64,000 nt of DNA from Bacteroides sp. (GTDB lineage Bacteria; Bacillota; Clostridia; Lachnospirales; Lachnospiraceae). Of this stretch, positions 54,059-63,076 are shown in pieces. The stretch lies in NCBI GenBank assembly GCA_023666705.1, contig JAMPBO010000002.1, forward strand, positions 1-64,000, in the 5' to 3' direction. Each line of letters opens with the position of its first letter. Within the stretch, counting starts at the first letter, position 1. A program made the translations under genes and the position numbers. The notes beneath the pieces were generated by a model. It ran no database searches, was not told where the DNA came from, and worked only from the letters and a program-made list of their open reading frames with translations.

Positions 54059-55588
54059 ATGAGAATAACGAATCAGATGATAACAGGAAACTCCCTCAGA
54101 AATATGCAAAAAAGCATGGCTGAGGTTAATAAAAGAACCGAGCAGCTGACAAGTGGAAAGAAAATATCAAGGGCATCAGAGGATCCTGTCATTGCAATAA
54201 GGGCACTTAAGCTCAGAACAACAGTTGAACAGCTTACTCAGTATAAGGGAAAGAATATCCCTGATGCAGAATCATGGTTCAAGATTACTAATACGTCCCT
54301 TGACAACATCACAAGCAGAATAAAGGGAATCAACGATTACTGTGTGCAGGGCTCGACTGATTCTTTCAGCACGTCGGACAGAAGTGCCATTATTGACGGC
54401 TTAAAGCAGCTGAAGGATATGATATACAGCGAGGGAAATTCAACCTACGCAGGAAGATATATATTCTCAGGCTACAAGACAGACCGGAGCCTTGCCTTTA
54501 CGAACACCGAGGATGTCACAAAATATTCTTACGACATCACGCAGCATATTGACCCTGCTTCTTTGGATACCAAAACCGTAGTGTGGTCAGAGGTTGATTA
54601 TACAAAGATTGATGCGTACATTAGTGGTACGGAAACCTATAAACAGCCAAATCCTGAAATGGTATACAGGATGAATCTTGCATATGAGAATATCGATGAT
54701 AAAAACAATGCAGACGAGACAGTGCTTGATATCAAGGTGCTTGACGCTGACGGAGCTGAAATGCCACTCACGGGCTTTGCATTCAACGTAAAAGAGCCTA
54801 CTGACATCAAAACATATTATGAGGTAGGACCGGATGATATCAATGTCATCAAGGAAACAGGTGAGATTATATTCGGAGAAAATGTATATAATAAGCTGAA
54901 AATGGCGTCTGACATTCAGGTTTCCTATGCAAAGAAAAAATTTCAGGCGGATGAACTCAGACCGGAGCACTATTTTGATTGTACCCAGTATACGGTAAGG
55001 TCTGATGGCTCAATCAAGGAGACAGAGTACAAAACATACGAGGAAGGTCAGCCGATATACTATGAGGTAAACTTTAACCAAAGTATTCAGGTAAATACAG
55101 AGGGAAACAAAATCATAAATGCTGATGTGGGCAATGACATCAATGATTTGATTTATGCACTTCAGGATTTGATGGATGCGGAGACTGCCAAAACAAGACT
55201 GGAGAACATGCTGAAGGATGTTCAGTATGCGTCTGATGAGGCTTCGGTTGCAAAAATCAACCAGTTGCTTTCAGATGTTGATGTAGAAATTGCCGTAAAA
55301 AGAGAAACCATGCAGAAGACATTCTCTGCCAATATAACAAATTTCCAGGATTATATGTCAGTGGTTGCAGCAATGGAATCAGATGTAGGAAGCCGCATGA
55401 CGAAGCTCGACATGATTAAAACAAGAGTGACAGAGCAGTACGAGGCATTTAAGGAGCTCAAGAGTGTCAATGAGGATACGGAGACAGACGCAACGATTAT
55501 CGATTTCGAGGAGGCGAATCTCGTATACGAATCAGCACTTGCCGCAACCGGTAGCATTATGAATAAGACGTTACTTGACTATATTTAA
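54059..55588 (+). CDS. flgL: Hook-associated protein 3
   Basis: 509 residues, longer than the 300 of B. subtilis because of a large insertion between about 140 and 370. N-terminus MRITNQMITGNSLRNMQKSMAEVNKRTEQLTSGKKISRASEDP and C-terminus VYESALAATGSIMNKTLLDYI are the flagellin-like D0/D1 pieces. Joins FlgK to the flagellin filament. GAAGGAGG site. 18 bp after flgK copy 2. Confidence 0.92.
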   Translation: MRITNQMITGNSLRNMQKSMAEVNKRTEQLTSGKKISRASEDPVIAIRALKLRTTVEQLTQYKGKNIPDAESWFKITNTSLDNITSRIKGINDYCVQGSTDSFSTSDRSAIIDGLKQLKDMIYSEGNSTYAGRYIFSGYKTDRSLAFTNTEDVTKYSYDITQHIDPASLDTKTVVWSEVDYTKIDAYISGTETYKQPNPEMVYRMNLAYENIDDKNNADETVLDIKVLDADGAEMPLTGFAFNVKEPTDIKTYYEVGPDDINVIKETGEIIFGENVYNKLKMASDIQVSYAKKKFQADELRPEHYFDCTQYTVRSDGSIKETEYKTYEEGQPIYYEVNFNQSIQVNTEGNKIINADVGNDINDLIYALQDLMDAETAKTRLENMLKDVQYASDEASVAKINQLLSDVDVEIAVKRETMQKTFSANITNFQDYMSVVAAMESDVGSRMTKLDMIKTRVTEQYEAFKELKSVNEDTETDATIIDFEEANLVYESALAATGSIMNKTLLDYI

Positions 55589-55603
55589 AAGGAAGGTGCA
55601 TAT

Positions 55604-56068
55604 ATGAAGGCGGAAACAAAATTTTTTGGAACAATAGACATTGACGATGATAAGATAATACATTTTCCAAATGGTATCATAGGATTTGATTATCTGAAAA
55701 ACTTTGCCCTTATATTTGATTCGGAGCGGGAGGAACCGTCAAAAATCAGCTGGCTGCAGTCTATGGAGGAGCCGCTGATGGTATTGCCGGTTATCAATCC
55801 AATTGACATTACGGAAAGCTACAATCCACTCGTTGAAGATGAACTGATGAAAAATATCGGAGATCCTGCGGATGAAGATATCCTGATTCTTGTGTCCATG
55901 TCGATTCCGTCCGACCTTACGAAGATGACGGCAAATCTGAAGGGACCTTTCATCATCAACACTGTAAACAGGAATGCCATGCAGGTGATTGTTGAAAATG
56001 AAGATTATGAAGTGAAGTATAACGTATATGATGCCATAGAGAGACTTAAGGCAAAGGAGAGTGAGTAA
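55604..56068 (+). CDS. fliW: Flagellar assembly factor FliW
   Basis: 154 residues, standard length. FFGTIDIDDDKIIHFPNGIIGFDYLKNFALI is the family start, and ITANLKGP-like MTANLKGPFIINTVNRNAMQVI the end. FliW binds CsrA and blocks its RNA binding, and free flagellin displaces it, giving a homeostatic loop (known in B. subtilis). csrA starts 1 bp after its stop. Confidence 0.95.
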   Translation: MKAETKFFGTIDIDDDKIIHFPNGIIGFDYLKNFALIFDSEREEPSKISWLQSMEEPLMVLPVINPIDITESYNPLVEDELMKNIGDPADEDILILVSMSIPSDLTKMTANLKGPFIINTVNRNAMQVIVENEDYEVKYNVYDAIERLKAKESE

Positions 56069-56069
56069 T

Positions 56070-56285
56070 ATGCTGGCACTATCAAGAAAACAGGGTGAAT
56101 CCATTATGGTAGGAAACGATATTGAGCTCACAATCCTTGAGGTAAAGGGCGAACAGGTGAAGGTTGGCATATCTGCACCGAAAACCGTTCCCGTGTACAG
56201 AAAGGAAATATATATGCAGATTCGTGAGGCAAATAAAGAAACTGCAGAAAATATTGACATAGAAAGCTTGAAGAAATTGTTTTAA
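56070..56285 (+). CDS. csrA: Carbon storage regulator CsrA
   Basis: 71 residues. MLALSRKQGESIMVGNDIELTIL and the VGISAPKTVPVYRKEIY segment, with the RNA-binding Arg near residue 44, are complete. Dimeric RNA-binding protein that represses flagellin translation by covering GGA sites. ATG 56070 follows AAGGAG at 10 bases; a GTG at 56061 would overlap fliW. The likely target is the flagellin leader at 59.9 kb. Confidence 0.96.
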   Translation: MLALSRKQGESIMVGNDIELTILEVKGEQVKVGISAPKTVPVYRKEIYMQIREANKETAENIDIESLKKLF

Positions 56286-56340
56286 TGGTGTAAACTATTT
56301 GTATCGATTTGACGATACACTAAATAGAGTATAAGCATTT

Positions 56341-56384
56341 AGCGTCCATAAAGTTAGTGTAGCGATATACTCGGACGCTTTTTG
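56341..56384 (+). terminator. csrA terminator
   Basis: AGCGTCC (56341-56347) pairs with GGACGCT (56373-56379), then TTTTTG. An overlapping GAGTATA (about 56327)/TATACTC pair could form a competing stem, and GTATCG/CGATAC lies upstream at about 56301. Confidence 0.75.
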
Positions 56385-56429
56385 TTGTTGTTTACTAAAT
56401 GTTTTAAAATCACATGGAGGTGTATGAAC

Positions 56430-56873
56430 ATGGCAAGAATTGATGGAATTTCTGGCAGTGCGGCAGGCACCGTGAGCCAGACAACAAGCAGACCACAGAA
56501 TAAGGAGATTCGTGTGTCTGATGCAGTACCAAGGGAGCAGATTAAGCTGGAAACTCCTGTTGTTACTGCGACAGAAGGAAAAGGCGATTCCCAGACAAAT
56601 GATAAGGAACAGGAAGAACTTTTCGGCAAAAACGTCTCTCCGGAACAGGCGAGAGCTGCGGTTGAGGATTTGAACAGGCAGGTGAAACAGCCGAGTATCA
56701 TCAAGCACACGCAGTTAAGCTTCAAGTATCACGAGGAAACAAACAGAATTTGCATTACTGTTACAGACAGTGATACAGATGAAGTTATCAGGGAGATACC
56801 ACCTGAGAAGGCACTTGACATGCTGGCAAAGGCATGGGAGATTGCAGGACTTCTGGTGGACGAAAAGAGATAG
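56430..56873 (+). CDS. flaG: FlaG family protein
   Basis: 147 residues. The N-terminal 80 residues are low-complexity and polar. The C-terminus LSFKYHEETNRICITVTDSDTDEVIREIPPEKALDMLAK is the FlaG domain. FlaG affects filament length in other bacteria, and its gene normally precedes fliD. ATG 56430 has GGAGG 9 bases upstream; ATG 56424 is also possible. Confidence 0.9.
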   Translation: MARIDGISGSAAGTVSQTTSRPQNKEIRVSDAVPREQIKLETPVVTATEGKGDSQTNDKEQEELFGKNVSPEQARAAVEDLNRQVKQPSIIKHTQLSFKYHEETNRICITVTDSDTDEVIREIPPEKALDMLAKAWEIAGLLVDEKR

Positions 56874-56885
56874 GAGGGAAATCAA

Positions 56886-58844
56886 ATGGGAATGAGAATG
56901 ACAGGTCTTATATCCGGTATGGATACAGAGAGCATGGTAAAGGAATTGGTTTCTGCCAGTTCAACTAAGGTAGATAAAGTTAAAAAGGAAAAGCAGATTC
57001 TTCAGTGGAAGCAGGAGGCATGGCAGGGTTTAAATACGAAGCTGTATAACTTTTTTAAGACAGAGGTTTCATCCCTTCGTCTTGCAACTTCTTTCAAAGC
57101 AAAGAAAGCGACGTCCAATGATGAGACTAAGGTAACGGTTAAGGCAGGAAGTGCATCCGCAAGCGGATCACATCGCGTATCTGTGAAGCAGCTTGCTTCA
57201 TCTGCATATCTTACGGGAGCAAATATTAAGGCTCGTGGAAACAACTATACTACATATGCAGAGGCTTCAGCAAATACAAAATTTGAGGATATGACGGATG
57301 AGTTTGGTACAAATCTCGGACTTAAGGGACAGACCATAACAATTAAGGCTGGTAATGATACTATTGGTGATTTGACCTTTGAACTTGGCGGAACCGGGGA
57401 CAACGGTGTTGCAAGTCTTGAGGAGCTTAACAAAAAGCTTGCAGCTACAACAGGTTACGAGAAGCTCTCTGCATCATTTTCAGAGGGCAAGCTTACATTT
57501 ACTAACGCATCTGCAACGAAAAATGAGGATGGCGTTACCGTTGGCGAGATTTATACGATAGAAGGTTCCGTATTTGGCATTACGGGTGATGTTGGCTATG
57601 AGTCTGACGAGGCTTCCGGTAAGAAAAATACGCTTGGTGGAACTACAGACCTCCGCTATAGGAAGGACTTTACAAGCGATGACATTACCAAGTATACAAA
57701 GCTTGCAGATGTTGGCATCAATGTAGGAACAAGCTTTACAATAAACGGAAAGGATTTTGTTGTAGATAAGGACACAACGATTACTGATTTTACGGAAGGA
57801 CTTTCAAAGCTTGGTGTTTCCGCAAGCTTCGATGACAAGCAGGGAAGATTTTACATCAACTCTGCTGAGACTGGTGAGGAATACAATTTTGACCTTACTT
57901 CCTCGGACAGCAATGCCCTTGACATACTTGGACTTAGCACTGCAGCAGGTGCAACAAAGGTTGAGGCACAGAATGCCATTATTGATTACAATGGTGTTGA
58001 ATATATCGGAAGCAGCAATACCTTTGAGCTGAATGGTCTTACGATCACGGCAAGAGGTGTTACAGGTACTTATGACAAGGCGACAGGAAAGCTTACAAAT
58101 GATACACCGATTAATATTGAGGTTGAGGCTGATGTAGACGGTATGTATGATACAATCAAGAACTTTGTAAAGAAGTACAATGAACTGATTGATGAAATGA
58201 ATACCCTTTACAATGAGAAAAAGGCTGAGTATGAGCCTCTTACGGAGGATGAGAAGAGCCAGCTTTCAGATACCGAGATTGAGAAATGGGAAAAGAAAGC
58301 TAAGGTAGGTCTTTTGAGAAGGGATGACACAATAAACAGCCTCCTTTCATCTATGAGGACGATATTGAATAAGGCTATTACCGTTACTGATAAGGATGGT
58401 AATGAGAAGACATATACCCTTGCTGCCCTTGGAATCGTGACAGGTGATTATACAGAAAATGGCAAGCTTCATATTATGGGAGATGAAGATGACGCTGAGT
58501 ATGCAGCAGAGGAAAATAAGCTTAAGGCAGCTCTTTCCGCGAACCCTGAAATATTCTCACAGGTATTTGTAGGTGATAAGGAAAATCCGGGCATTGGCAC
58601 GCAGCTTTACAGCTCTCTCCAGACAGCCATGAAGCGTACAGAGAACAGCCGTTCCTTGACGTTTTACAATGATATTACACTTGAAGAGCAGATAGATGAC
58701 AAGGATGATGAAATTGACAAGTGGGAAGAGAAGCTTCAGGCATTGGAGGACAAATATTATGACCAGTTTACAGCCATGGAGAAAGCGATGGCGGAGCTTC
58801 AGCAGCAACAGTCATACCTTGCTCAGCTTATGGGCACTGCTTAA
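56886..58844 (+). CDS. fliD: Flagellar filament cap protein
   Basis: 652 residues. MTGLISGMDTESMVKELVSASSTKVDKVKKEKQILQWKQEAW is the FliD N-terminus. ITARGVTGTYDKA and IKNFVKKYNELIDEMNTLYNEKKAEYEPLTEDEKSQLSDTEIEKWEKKAKVGLLRRD are the conserved C-terminal part. It ends in a coiled coil (EKAMAELQQQQSYLAQLMG). Caps the filament and folds flagellin subunits. GGAGGG site, 12 bp after flaG. Confidence 0.95.
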   Translation: MGMRMTGLISGMDTESMVKELVSASSTKVDKVKKEKQILQWKQEAWQGLNTKLYNFFKTEVSSLRLATSFKAKKATSNDETKVTVKAGSASASGSHRVSVKQLASSAYLTGANIKARGNNYTTYAEASANTKFEDMTDEFGTNLGLKGQTITIKAGNDTIGDLTFELGGTGDNGVASLEELNKKLAATTGYEKLSASFSEGKLTFTNASATKNEDGVTVGEIYTIEGSVFGITGDVGYESDEASGKKNTLGGTTDLRYRKDFTSDDITKYTKLADVGINVGTSFTINGKDFVVDKDTTITDFTEGLSKLGVSASFDDKQGRFYINSAETGEEYNFDLTSSDSNALDILGLSTAAGATKVEAQNAIIDYNGVEYIGSSNTFELNGLTITARGVTGTYDKATGKLTNDTPINIEVEADVDGMYDTIKNFVKKYNELIDEMNTLYNEKKAEYEPLTEDEKSQLSDTEIEKWEKKAKVGLLRRDDTINSLLSSMRTILNKAITVTDKDGNEKTYTLAALGIVTGDYTENGKLHIMGDEDDAEYAAEENKLKAALSANPEIFSQVFVGDKENPGIGTQLYSSLQTAMKRTENSRSLTFYNDITLEEQIDDKDDEIDKWEEKLQALEDKYYDQFTAMEKAMAELQQQQSYLAQLMGTA

Positions 58845-58873
58845 TAGACAAGAAATTAGGAGGCTAATTTGTT

Positions 58874-59254
58874 ATGGCATATAATAATGCAGCAAAGACA
58901 TATGGCACCAACAAGATTACAACGGCAACACCTGCTGAGCTTACCCTTATGCTTTATGATGGGGCGGTAAAATTCTGTAATATAGCGGTTGCTTCTCTGG
59001 AAAAACAGGATTTTGAAACAACAAATACCAATATTCAAAAAAGCCGTAATATTATTGTGGAATTAAATACGACATTGGATCATAAGTATGCTGTGGCAGA
59101 AGACTTTCAACGTATGTACGATTATATTTATGCCCTTCTTGTGGAAGCGAACATGAATAAGGACATGGAGCTTCTGCAGAGGGCACTTGATGAGATTCGT
59201 GGTATGCGTGACGTGTGGAAGGAAGTTATGGCAAAATCGAAGGAACAGCAGTAG
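58874..59254 (+). CDS. fliS: Flagellin export chaperone FliS
   Basis: 126 residues. Pattern YGTNKITTATPAELTLMLYDGAVKFCNIA is the family signature. Binds the C-terminal end of flagellin and stops early polymerisation. In FliW-CsrA systems it also modulates free flagellin. Ribosome site TTAGGAGG, 30 bp after fliD. Confidence 0.95.
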   Translation: MAYNNAAKTYGTNKITTATPAELTLMLYDGAVKFCNIAVASLEKQDFETTNTNIQKSRNIIVELNTTLDHKYAVAEDFQRMYDYIYALLVEANMNKDMELLQRALDEIRGMRDVWKEVMAKSKEQQ

Positions 59255-59275
59255 GGTTGCAAGGATGTATAGAGA

Positions 59276-59770
59276 ATGGGGGACAATATGGATCAAACCG
59301 GTACGTATGTAACGATTATGCAGGAGTCATTGGCCCGGAAGAAAAAATATCTTCTGGAAATTTTGGAACTGACACAGAAGCAGGAGCAGCTCGCAAAGGC
59401 AAAGAAGTTTGATGAGAATGCTTTTGGTGAAACGATTGACAGAAAAGAAGTTCTTATAAATAACGTTGAGGAGATTGACAAGGGCTTTACTTCCGTGTAT
59501 GATAGGGTCAGGGTTGAAATTATGGAGGATAAGGAGCTTTATCAGAATGAGCTTCTTGGTATGCAGTCCCTCATTAAAGCGTGTGTTGACTTGGGGATGC
59601 AGATAGAGGCTATGGAGGAGAGAAACAGGGCAAGCTTAGAGCACGCCTTTTCTACTGGCTTCAAGGGCATCAAACGTGCCAAACAGTCAAAACAGGTAGC
59701 CAATAAGTATTATAAATCCATGGCAAATGGTACGGTTAACGACTCTATGTTATATGATCGAAAAAAATAA
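59276..59770 (+). CDS. FliT/FlgN-like helical chaperone, probable
   Basis: 164 residues, nearly all helix and charged. QESLARKKKYLLEILELTQKQEQLAKAKKFDENAFGETIDRKEVLINNVEEIDKGF has the layout of FlgN/FliT chaperones; AsFliT-like genes lie after fliS in many flagellar operons. The substrate could be FliD or flagellin. Start may be ATG 59276 (AAGGA 10 bases upstream) or ATG 59288 (GGGGGA close by). Confidence 0.68.
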   Translation: MGDNMDQTGTYVTIMQESLARKKKYLLEILELTQKQEQLAKAKKFDENAFGETIDRKEVLINNVEEIDKGFTSVYDRVRVEIMEDKELYQNELLGMQSLIKACVDLGMQIEAMEERNRASLEHAFSTGFKGIKRAKQSKQVANKYYKSMANGTVNDSMLYDRKK

Positions 59771-59792
59771 TAAAAAAATTTAAAAACAGGGT

Positions 59793-59818
59793 TAAGTATC
59801 GGAAATGAAATCCGATAT
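59793..59818 (+). promoter_or_regulatory. Sigma-28 (SigD) promoter of flagellin
   Basis: TAAG (59793-59796), exactly 15 bases, CCGATAT (59812-59818). This matches TAAA-N15-CCGATAT in all but one base. FlgM from this window would control it. Predicted leader of about 130 bases. Confidence 0.88.
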
Positions 59819-59917
59819 ATAAAATGTAAGCAAGAAAGAAAGCTTACAAAGTAAAAATGGTAATATCTCTTCGGAGGATTACATAAATCAAAATCACGCC
59901 GGCAAGACCGGTAGTAC

Positions 59918-59952
59918 ATCTTGCAAGGATGCAAGATTATATTCAAGGAGGA
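59918..59952 (+). promoter_or_regulatory. Probable CsrA target in the flagellin leader
   Basis: A perfect 8-bp stem ATCTTGCA/TGCAAGAT (59918-59925 and 59930-59937) shows AGGA in its four-base loop. The ribosome site AAGGAGGA follows at 59945-59952. A GGA in a hairpin loop plus a GGA in the Shine-Dalgarno is the two-site design of the hag leader bound by CsrA in B. subtilis. Confidence 0.7.
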
Positions 59953-59958
59953 ATTATT

Positions 59959-60771
59959 ATGGTAGTACAACACAACATGCAGTCCATCAACACTAACAGA
60001 ATGTTAGGACAGAACGTTAAGGCAGTAAGAAAGTCAGTAGAAAAGTTATCATCTGGATACGGTGTAAACCGTGCAGCAGATGATGCAGCAGGACTTTCTA
60101 TCAGTGAGAAGATGAGAAACCAGATCAGAGGACTTAACCAGGCTGTTAAGAACTCAGAGGATGGTGTATCACTTATCCAGACAGCAGAAGGTAACATGAA
60201 CGAGATTCACAGCATCCTTCAGCGTATGGGCGAGCTTGCTACTAAGGCAGCTAACGACCCTAATGCAGTTGAGGATCGTACAACAATCAGCGATGAGATT
60301 ACTCAGCTCGTAGAAGAGATTGATTCTATCGCTAAGAAGGCAGCGTTCAATGGTACTAAGCTTTTAACTGGTTCATTCACTGGAAAGAATCTTCAGGTTG
60401 GTGCTGTTGCAGGTGAGAACATGGTAATCAGTATTCAGAGTATGTCAGCTTCAACTCTTGGTGTTAGCAACCTTGTAGTTAGCTCACACTCCGCTGCATC
60501 AAATGCAATGTCTCTCATTACTTCAGCTGTTAAGCAGGTATCAGCAGCAAGATCACTTCTTGGTGCTAAGCAGAACAGACTTGGTTACACAATCAACAAC
60601 CTTGAGAATTATTCAGAGAACTTGACTTCTGCTGAGTCACAGATCAGAGACACTAACATGGCTACTGAGATGACGAACTACACTAAGAATAACATTCTTC
60701 AGCAGGCTGCACAGTCAATGCTTGCACAGGCTAACCAGTCTACTCAGGCTGTACTTTCATTACTTCAGTAA
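59959..60771 (+). CDS. hag: Flagellin
   Basis: 270 residues, a short flagellin with D0/D1 domains and almost no variable region. MVVQHNMQSINTNRMLGQN start, KLSSGYGVNRAADDAAGLSISEKMRNQIRGL, and the C-terminal DTNMATEMTNYTKNNILQQAAQSMLAQANQ end. TLR5-type residues around QIRGLNQA are conserved. Very regular codon use suggests high expression. ATG 59959 with AAGGAGGA 6 bases before; longer reading from 59929 lies in the leader. The two Maf genes downstream suggest it is glycosylated. Confidence 0.96.
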   Translation: MVVQHNMQSINTNRMLGQNVKAVRKSVEKLSSGYGVNRAADDAAGLSISEKMRNQIRGLNQAVKNSEDGVSLIQTAEGNMNEIHSILQRMGELATKAANDPNAVEDRTTISDEITQLVEEIDSIAKKAAFNGTKLLTGSFTGKNLQVGAVAGENMVISIQSMSASTLGVSNLVVSSHSAASNAMSLITSAVKQVSAARSLLGAKQNRLGYTINNLENYSENLTSAESQIRDTNMATEMTNYTKNNILQQAAQSMLAQANQSTQAVLSLLQ

Positions 60772-60787
60772 TCTAATTATTGACAAG

Positions 60788-60821
60788 ATAAGTCGGTTCC
60801 ATTGCGGACCGGCTTATTTTG
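60788..60821 (+). terminator. Flagellin terminator
   Basis: AAGTCGGT (60790-60797) pairs with ACCGGCTT (60808-60815) with one G-T pair, followed by ATTTTG. Confidence 0.82.
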
Positions 60822-60859
60822 TTTAATAGGGAAATTGAATTTTGAAAAGAGAAAATTTA

Positions 60860-60888
60860 TTGTATAACATTGCAAATTTTGATATTAT
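60860..60888 (+). promoter_or_regulatory. Promoter of the small protein-Maf operon
   Basis: TTGTAT (60860-60865), 17-base spacer, TATTAT (60883-60888). Sigma-A-like rather than sigma-28. Confidence 0.5.
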
Positions 60889-60932
60889 ATATTTAATAAA
60901 AATTGCTGTTATTTTGTTGAAGGAGGATAAAG

Positions 60933-61199
60933 ATGGATAAGGAAAAATTAGATGATATTAAAACAAGATTAAATGACATTGCAGACATTCTCTACAAAGG
61001 AGATACTATGGATGGTATGGCACATATGAGTAATGTGATTCCTGATATAGCAGATGTTGCATCGAATATGCCCAATGAGGAAACGAGACAAGGATTAATT
61101 GATAATGCACTTACGCCGCTTCTTGATGCTATGGAGCAGGGAGACGGAACTCTTATGGCGGATATTATCAATTATGAGCTGGTTCCATTGTTAAATTAG
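60933..61199 (+). CDS. Small acidic protein, unknown
   Basis: 88 residues, acidic, probably helical, no membrane segment. DKEKLDDIKTRLNDIADILYKGD and a tail NALTPLLDAMEQGDGTLMADIINYEL show no family I know. Strong site GAAGGAGG. Placed between flagellin and two Maf genes and 40 bp before the first, so it may be a partner in flagellin modification (inference). Confidence 0.75.
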   Translation: MDKEKLDDIKTRLNDIADILYKGDTMDGMAHMSNVIPDIADVASNMPNEETRQGLIDNALTPLLDAMEQGDGTLMADIINYELVPLLN

Positions 61200-61239
61200 G
61201 TTTATCAATTTGTCACATATGGTATTTGGGAGTAAATAA

Positions 61240-63069
61240 ATGAGTATATACGATAAGAATTTAGAAGCCCTTTTTATAAACAATCAAATGATATATGAAT
61301 ATTTATATAGTGACATGATAACAGATGAGAAACATGTAAAGATTGAAGCTGCTAAAAATGGTGAGCTTATAGTAGTCTCACAGGGAATATATCTGAATTC
61401 CAGATATAATCCGACGGGGGAAGCTGAAAAATATATGCAGGATGTAGCAAAGCTTCCTGAGGAGGCTGTTCTTGTTATGTTTGGCTTGGCAAATGGTGCG
61501 TTTGTCAGGGCTTTTTTGAATATGAACCAAAAAGATATTCACTGTTTGGTTGTAGAGCCGGATATTGAAATTTTTACACAGGTCATGAAAAATATTGATA
61601 TATCAGATTTACTGTCAGATAACAGATTTCAGCTTGTCGTATATGGAATCAATGACAATAAGCTCGAATTACTTATATCCGGGCTTCTCAAATCTTATAA
61701 CAAAAATACGAATCAACATATTGCACTGCCCAAGTATGGGCAATTATATCCAAGGGAACTAAATGCAATGGTTACTGTTTTGAATGAACGGTATAACAGG
61801 CAAAAAATAGAATATAATACGGCGGTTCACGCAGGAGTAACGGCGAGCAAAAATAGCCTGCATAATGCGAAGTTTTTTAAAAACTGTAAAAGCTCCGATG
61901 ATTTGATTGGGAAATTTCCTATAGATATGCCGGCTATTGTTGTGTCAGCGGGACCGTCACTGGCTAAGAATGTTCATTTATTAAAACAGGCAAAGGGGAA
62001 GGCGTTTATTATATGTACGGATACGGCAATTAACGCAGTATGGGATACAGGTATAAAACCGGACATTGTTGTTGGTGTCGATTATGAAAAACCATTAGAG
62101 CTGTTTATGTCACGGGATTTAAGTAATGTCCCTTTTTTGGCAGATACAGAATTCAATACACAGATTTTGGAGTATTTACAGCCGAAAAACTTATTTTTTT
62201 CTACCTGTGATGAGAGGACATGGCGTAAGCTTTTTATAAAAGCAGGTAGTAATCTTACAAGTATTGATTCGGGAGGCTCTGTGGCTACGGTTGCCATTGG
62301 CTGTCTTGTGAAATGGGGATTTAAAAAAATAATATTGATAGGACAGGACCTGGCACTTACAGGAAACAAAGAGCATGTTGGAGATACAGAGGAAGTGACA
62401 GAGTTTGATGAAAGATGCTATAAATTTCTCGAGGGTATAGATGGGGATTTGTTACCGGTAAGATTTGATTTTTTAATTTATCTCAGATGGATAGAAGACC
62501 TTGCTGTTAAAAATGAAGATATAGAGATAATTGATGCAACTGAAGGCGGTATCAAAAAGAAAAACACATCTGTTATGACGCTTCAGGCTGCTATTGATAA
62601 ATTTTGTAAAAAAACTTACGATATCGATGCGATATTAGAGTCTGTTCCCAGATTGTTTACAGGTAAATCAGAAGGTCTTATTGTCGATGAAATAAAGCAA
62701 ATGAGCAGTGAATTAAGGGCGGTTAAAGATGATTTTGATAAAGCAGCGGAATACTGTAAGGACGGAAGCCGTATTCTCGTCAGTGGTTGCTATGACATAA
62801 AGCGATTAAAAGAAATTAATGCTTTTATTGGGAATGTGGATGATACTTTTGTAAATTCCAATGTGGCGTTTTTGGTCAATAAATTCATGGCACAGGCAGA
62901 AGAAGAAATGGCGGATGACTTTTATCTTGAGGAGGAAAATGATATTGACGAGGCTGTCCGAATGTACAATAAATCGGAATCTTATTATAAAATGTTATCC
63001 GATGCAATACCTGAGCTTGTAAGTATACTGGATGAAGTTGAAAAAAATTTGACAGATGGGCAGAGGTAA
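61240..63069 (+). CDS. Motility-associated factor (Maf) glycosyltransferase family protein
   Basis: 609 residues. Central DUF115/Maf domain: AIVVSAGPSLAKNVHLLKQAKGKAFIICTDTAINAVWDTGIKPDIVVGVDYEKP (about 225-285), with SAGPSL as the nucleotide-binding hallmark; also GSVATVAIGCLVKWGFKKIILIGQDLALTGNKEHV. Flanking parts are N- and C-terminal accessory domains. Maf proteins add nonulosonic acids or related sugars to flagellin Ser/Thr in the cytoplasm before export (known in Campylobacter, Helicobacter, Aeromonas). No pseudaminic or legionaminic acid genes are seen in this window. Confidence 0.9.
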   Translation: MSIYDKNLEALFINNQMIYEYLYSDMITDEKHVKIEAAKNGELIVVSQGIYLNSRYNPTGEAEKYMQDVAKLPEEAVLVMFGLANGAFVRAFLNMNQKDIHCLVVEPDIEIFTQVMKNIDISDLLSDNRFQLVVYGINDNKLELLISGLLKSYNKNTNQHIALPKYGQLYPRELNAMVTVLNERYNRQKIEYNTAVHAGVTASKNSLHNAKFFKNCKSSDDLIGKFPIDMPAIVVSAGPSLAKNVHLLKQAKGKAFIICTDTAINAVWDTGIKPDIVVGVDYEKPLELFMSRDLSNVPFLADTEFNTQILEYLQPKNLFFSTCDERTWRKLFIKAGSNLTSIDSGGSVATVAIGCLVKWGFKKIILIGQDLALTGNKEHVGDTEEVTEFDERCYKFLEGIDGDLLPVRFDFLIYLRWIEDLAVKNEDIEIIDATEGGIKKKNTSVMTLQAAIDKFCKKTYDIDAILESVPRLFTGKSEGLIVDEIKQMSSELRAVKDDFDKAAEYCKDGSRILVSGCYDIKRLKEINAFIGNVDDTFVNSNVAFLVNKFMAQAEEEMADDFYLEEENDIDEAVRMYNKSESYYKMLSDAIPELVSILDEVEKNLTDGQR

Positions 63070-63076
63070 TTTTCAC

